DNA of 6,532 nucleotides, taken from the NCBI GenBank assembly GCA_019751475.1, contig JAIENH010000299.1:1-6532 (forward strand). The letters run 5' to 3'. Source of the stretch: Cyclobacteriaceae bacterium. Lineage in GTDB: Bacteria > Bacteroidota > Bacteroidia > Cytophagales > Cyclobacteriaceae. Shown piece by piece: positions 5,678 through 6,532 of this stretch (its first letter is position 1; every line of letters begins with the position of its first letter). Under the pieces are notes generated by a model. That model saw only the letters and a program-made list of their open reading frames with translations. It ran no database searches and was not told the origin of the DNA. The position numbers were made by a program, and so were the translations under genes.

Positions 5678-6490
5678 TTAATTATTCGGGGCACCATCGT
5701 CTGCCCAACATGAGATAAAATCGATTTCCTGTTGGAGCAACGGAGGCTGGCCGCGGTGTGAAATTTTCTGGCTTACGAGACCCTTTATTCGAGGAGCAAA
5801 AACACGCACGTTATCAAACACGGTAAAGTTAAGCGTAAAACCTGCATCACCATTATGACAACCTGAAGTCGCGCAATTAGCGGATATAATTGGCCCAACA
5901 TTGTTTGCATAACTCACACCGGTAGAACCTCTTTCCACGCGAACGCGAAGTAAATAACGACAGGGTGTGCCGTCCCTGACTACTACTGGGTAAAAATCTT
6001 TTGGAAGCAGGTAGAAAGTGGAATCTTCCTGAAAGTTTACTCCATCAAGGCTAAAGGAATAAGGAGGCTTACCGTTGCGGGTGGAAATTTTTATTGTCCC
6101 ATTGTCTGCAAAGCATTGATTATCCGGGGTCGTTGTGGCTGTAGCTGTAAGTAGAGATGCAGAAACATCCAATTTCAATTCCTGGAAAGACTCACATCCG
6201 TAAATATCCAGTACACTAACCAGATGCTGACCAGCCGGTAACTTTGTGAAGTTACCGTTGCTTTGATAAGCTCCATCATTGATGTTGAAACGATAGGGAG
6301 GCGTGCCTCCTACTACATCCACCGTGATGCTACCATCAGGCGATTGGCAACTTGATACGTTAGTCGATGAGAGCAATTTCAAACTTGGTTTGGGGCTTAA
6401 TGGATCGCAAACGAATTTTTTCTTATCAAACCAATCGCATGATAAAATCAGCATGAAAATACATCCGCACAATATCAAGCCCCTTCGCAT
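5678..6490 (-). CDS. paralogous lipoprotein with two SprB-like repeats and a CX4CH domain lacking the Met-Pro motif
   Basis: A 270-residue protein, almost the same length and layout as the lipoprotein encoded at 4349-5164. The signal region ends FMLILSC, a good lipobox with C18 as the lipidated residue. SprB-like repeats lie at about 48-99 (PDGSITVDVVGGTPPYRFNI, then LPAGQHLVSVLDIYGC) and 126-177 (DNGTIKISTRNGKPPYSFSL through TPC). The C-terminal domain (about 192-270) keeps SYANNVGPIISANC with C206-ATSG-C211-H212 and ends FISCWADDGAPNN. Where the paralogue has TMPLGR this copy reads HRGQPPLL, so the candidate distal Met ligand is missing. It may bind haem with another ligand, or have become a non-haem variant. 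It is followed 7 nt later by a small membrane protein gene. Location at the cell envelope is a prediction from the lipobox. Confidence 0.8.
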   Translation of the reverse strand: MRRGLILCGCIFMLILSCDWFDKKKFVCDPLSPKPSLKLLSSTNVSSCQSPDGSITVDVVGGTPPYRFNINDGAYQSNGNFTKLPAGQHLVSVLDIYGCESFQELKLDVSASLLTATATTTPDNQCFADNGTIKISTRNGKPPYSFSLDGVNFQEDSTFYLLPKDFYPVVVRDGTPCRYLLRVRVERGSTGVSYANNVGPIISANCATSGCHNGDAGFTLNFTVFDNVRVFAPRIKGLVSQKISHRGQPPLLQQEIDFISCWADDGAPNN

Positions 6491-6496
6491 ACGATG

Positions 6497-6528
6497 TAAA
6501 ATTAGACGATTCCAAAAGCAACTAGCAA
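6497..6528 (-). promoter_or_regulatory. possible Bacteroidota-type promoter for the first lipoprotein gene
   Basis: TAATTTTA at 6504-6497 matches TAnnTTTG at all but the last base, and TTG at 6528-6526 lies 21 nt upstream as a possible -33 element. The box is only 6 nt before the ATG at 6490, which would give a leaderless or very short transcript. The window edge limits the view, and AT-rich sequence makes chance matches likely. Confidence 0.25.
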
Positions 6529-6532
6529 GGCG

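Noticed and set aside
1..6532. CRISPR array, tRNA, rRNA or complete insertion sequence
   Set aside because: I saw no regularly spaced repeats, tRNA cloverleaf, rRNA segment or transposase-like protein in the window.

Overview
The window looks like ordinary chromosomal DNA from a member of the Bacteroidota, probably near Cytophagales. The reasons are the gene families present (a DUF5777-type beta-barrel, SprB-like repeats, secreted lipoproteins), promoter-like sites matching the Bacteroidota -7 consensus TAnnTTTG, and the lack of strong Shine-Dalgarno sequences. This is inference from sequence alone. Every gene I can support lies on the minus strand, so the order of transcription runs from the high-coordinate end to the low one.

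Region 1 (6532 to about 5340): a 270-residue lipoprotein with two SprB-like repeats and a C-terminal CX4CH cytochrome-c-like domain is followed 7 nt later by a 67-residue single-pass membrane protein and a weak terminator-like hairpin. Region 2 (about 5466 to 2928): after a gene-free leader carrying a perfect 16-nt palindrome comes a tight three-gene operon. It encodes a 271-residue paralogue of the first lipoprotein, a secreted YceI-family protein (10 nt gap), and a DUF5777-like outer-membrane beta-barrel (14 nt overlap). Region 3 (2927 to 2715): an intergenic stretch with a nested inverted-repeat (REP/IS200-IS605-like) element and a good Bacteroidota-type promoter. Region 4 (2714 to 158): an SSS-family sodium:solute symporter, apparently starting at TTG, overlaps by 11 nt a PLP-dependent O-succinylhomoserine sulfhydrylase (metZ), which ends in a stem-loop. 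Region 5 (95 to 1): the probable 5' end of another minus-strand gene, cut by the window edge.

The most interesting part is region 2. It would place a lipid-anchored, possibly haem-binding, SprB-repeat protein together with a periplasmic YceI protein (a family known to bind isoprenoid chains, including quinones) and an outer-membrane barrel. The set could form an envelope redox or lipid-handling module. The nearby paralogue keeps CX4CH but has lost the Met-Pro that could supply the distal haem ligand. The symporter-metZ pair is a separate, probably co-translated metabolic unit concerned with methionine/homocysteine synthesis; the transported substrate cannot be read from the sequence.
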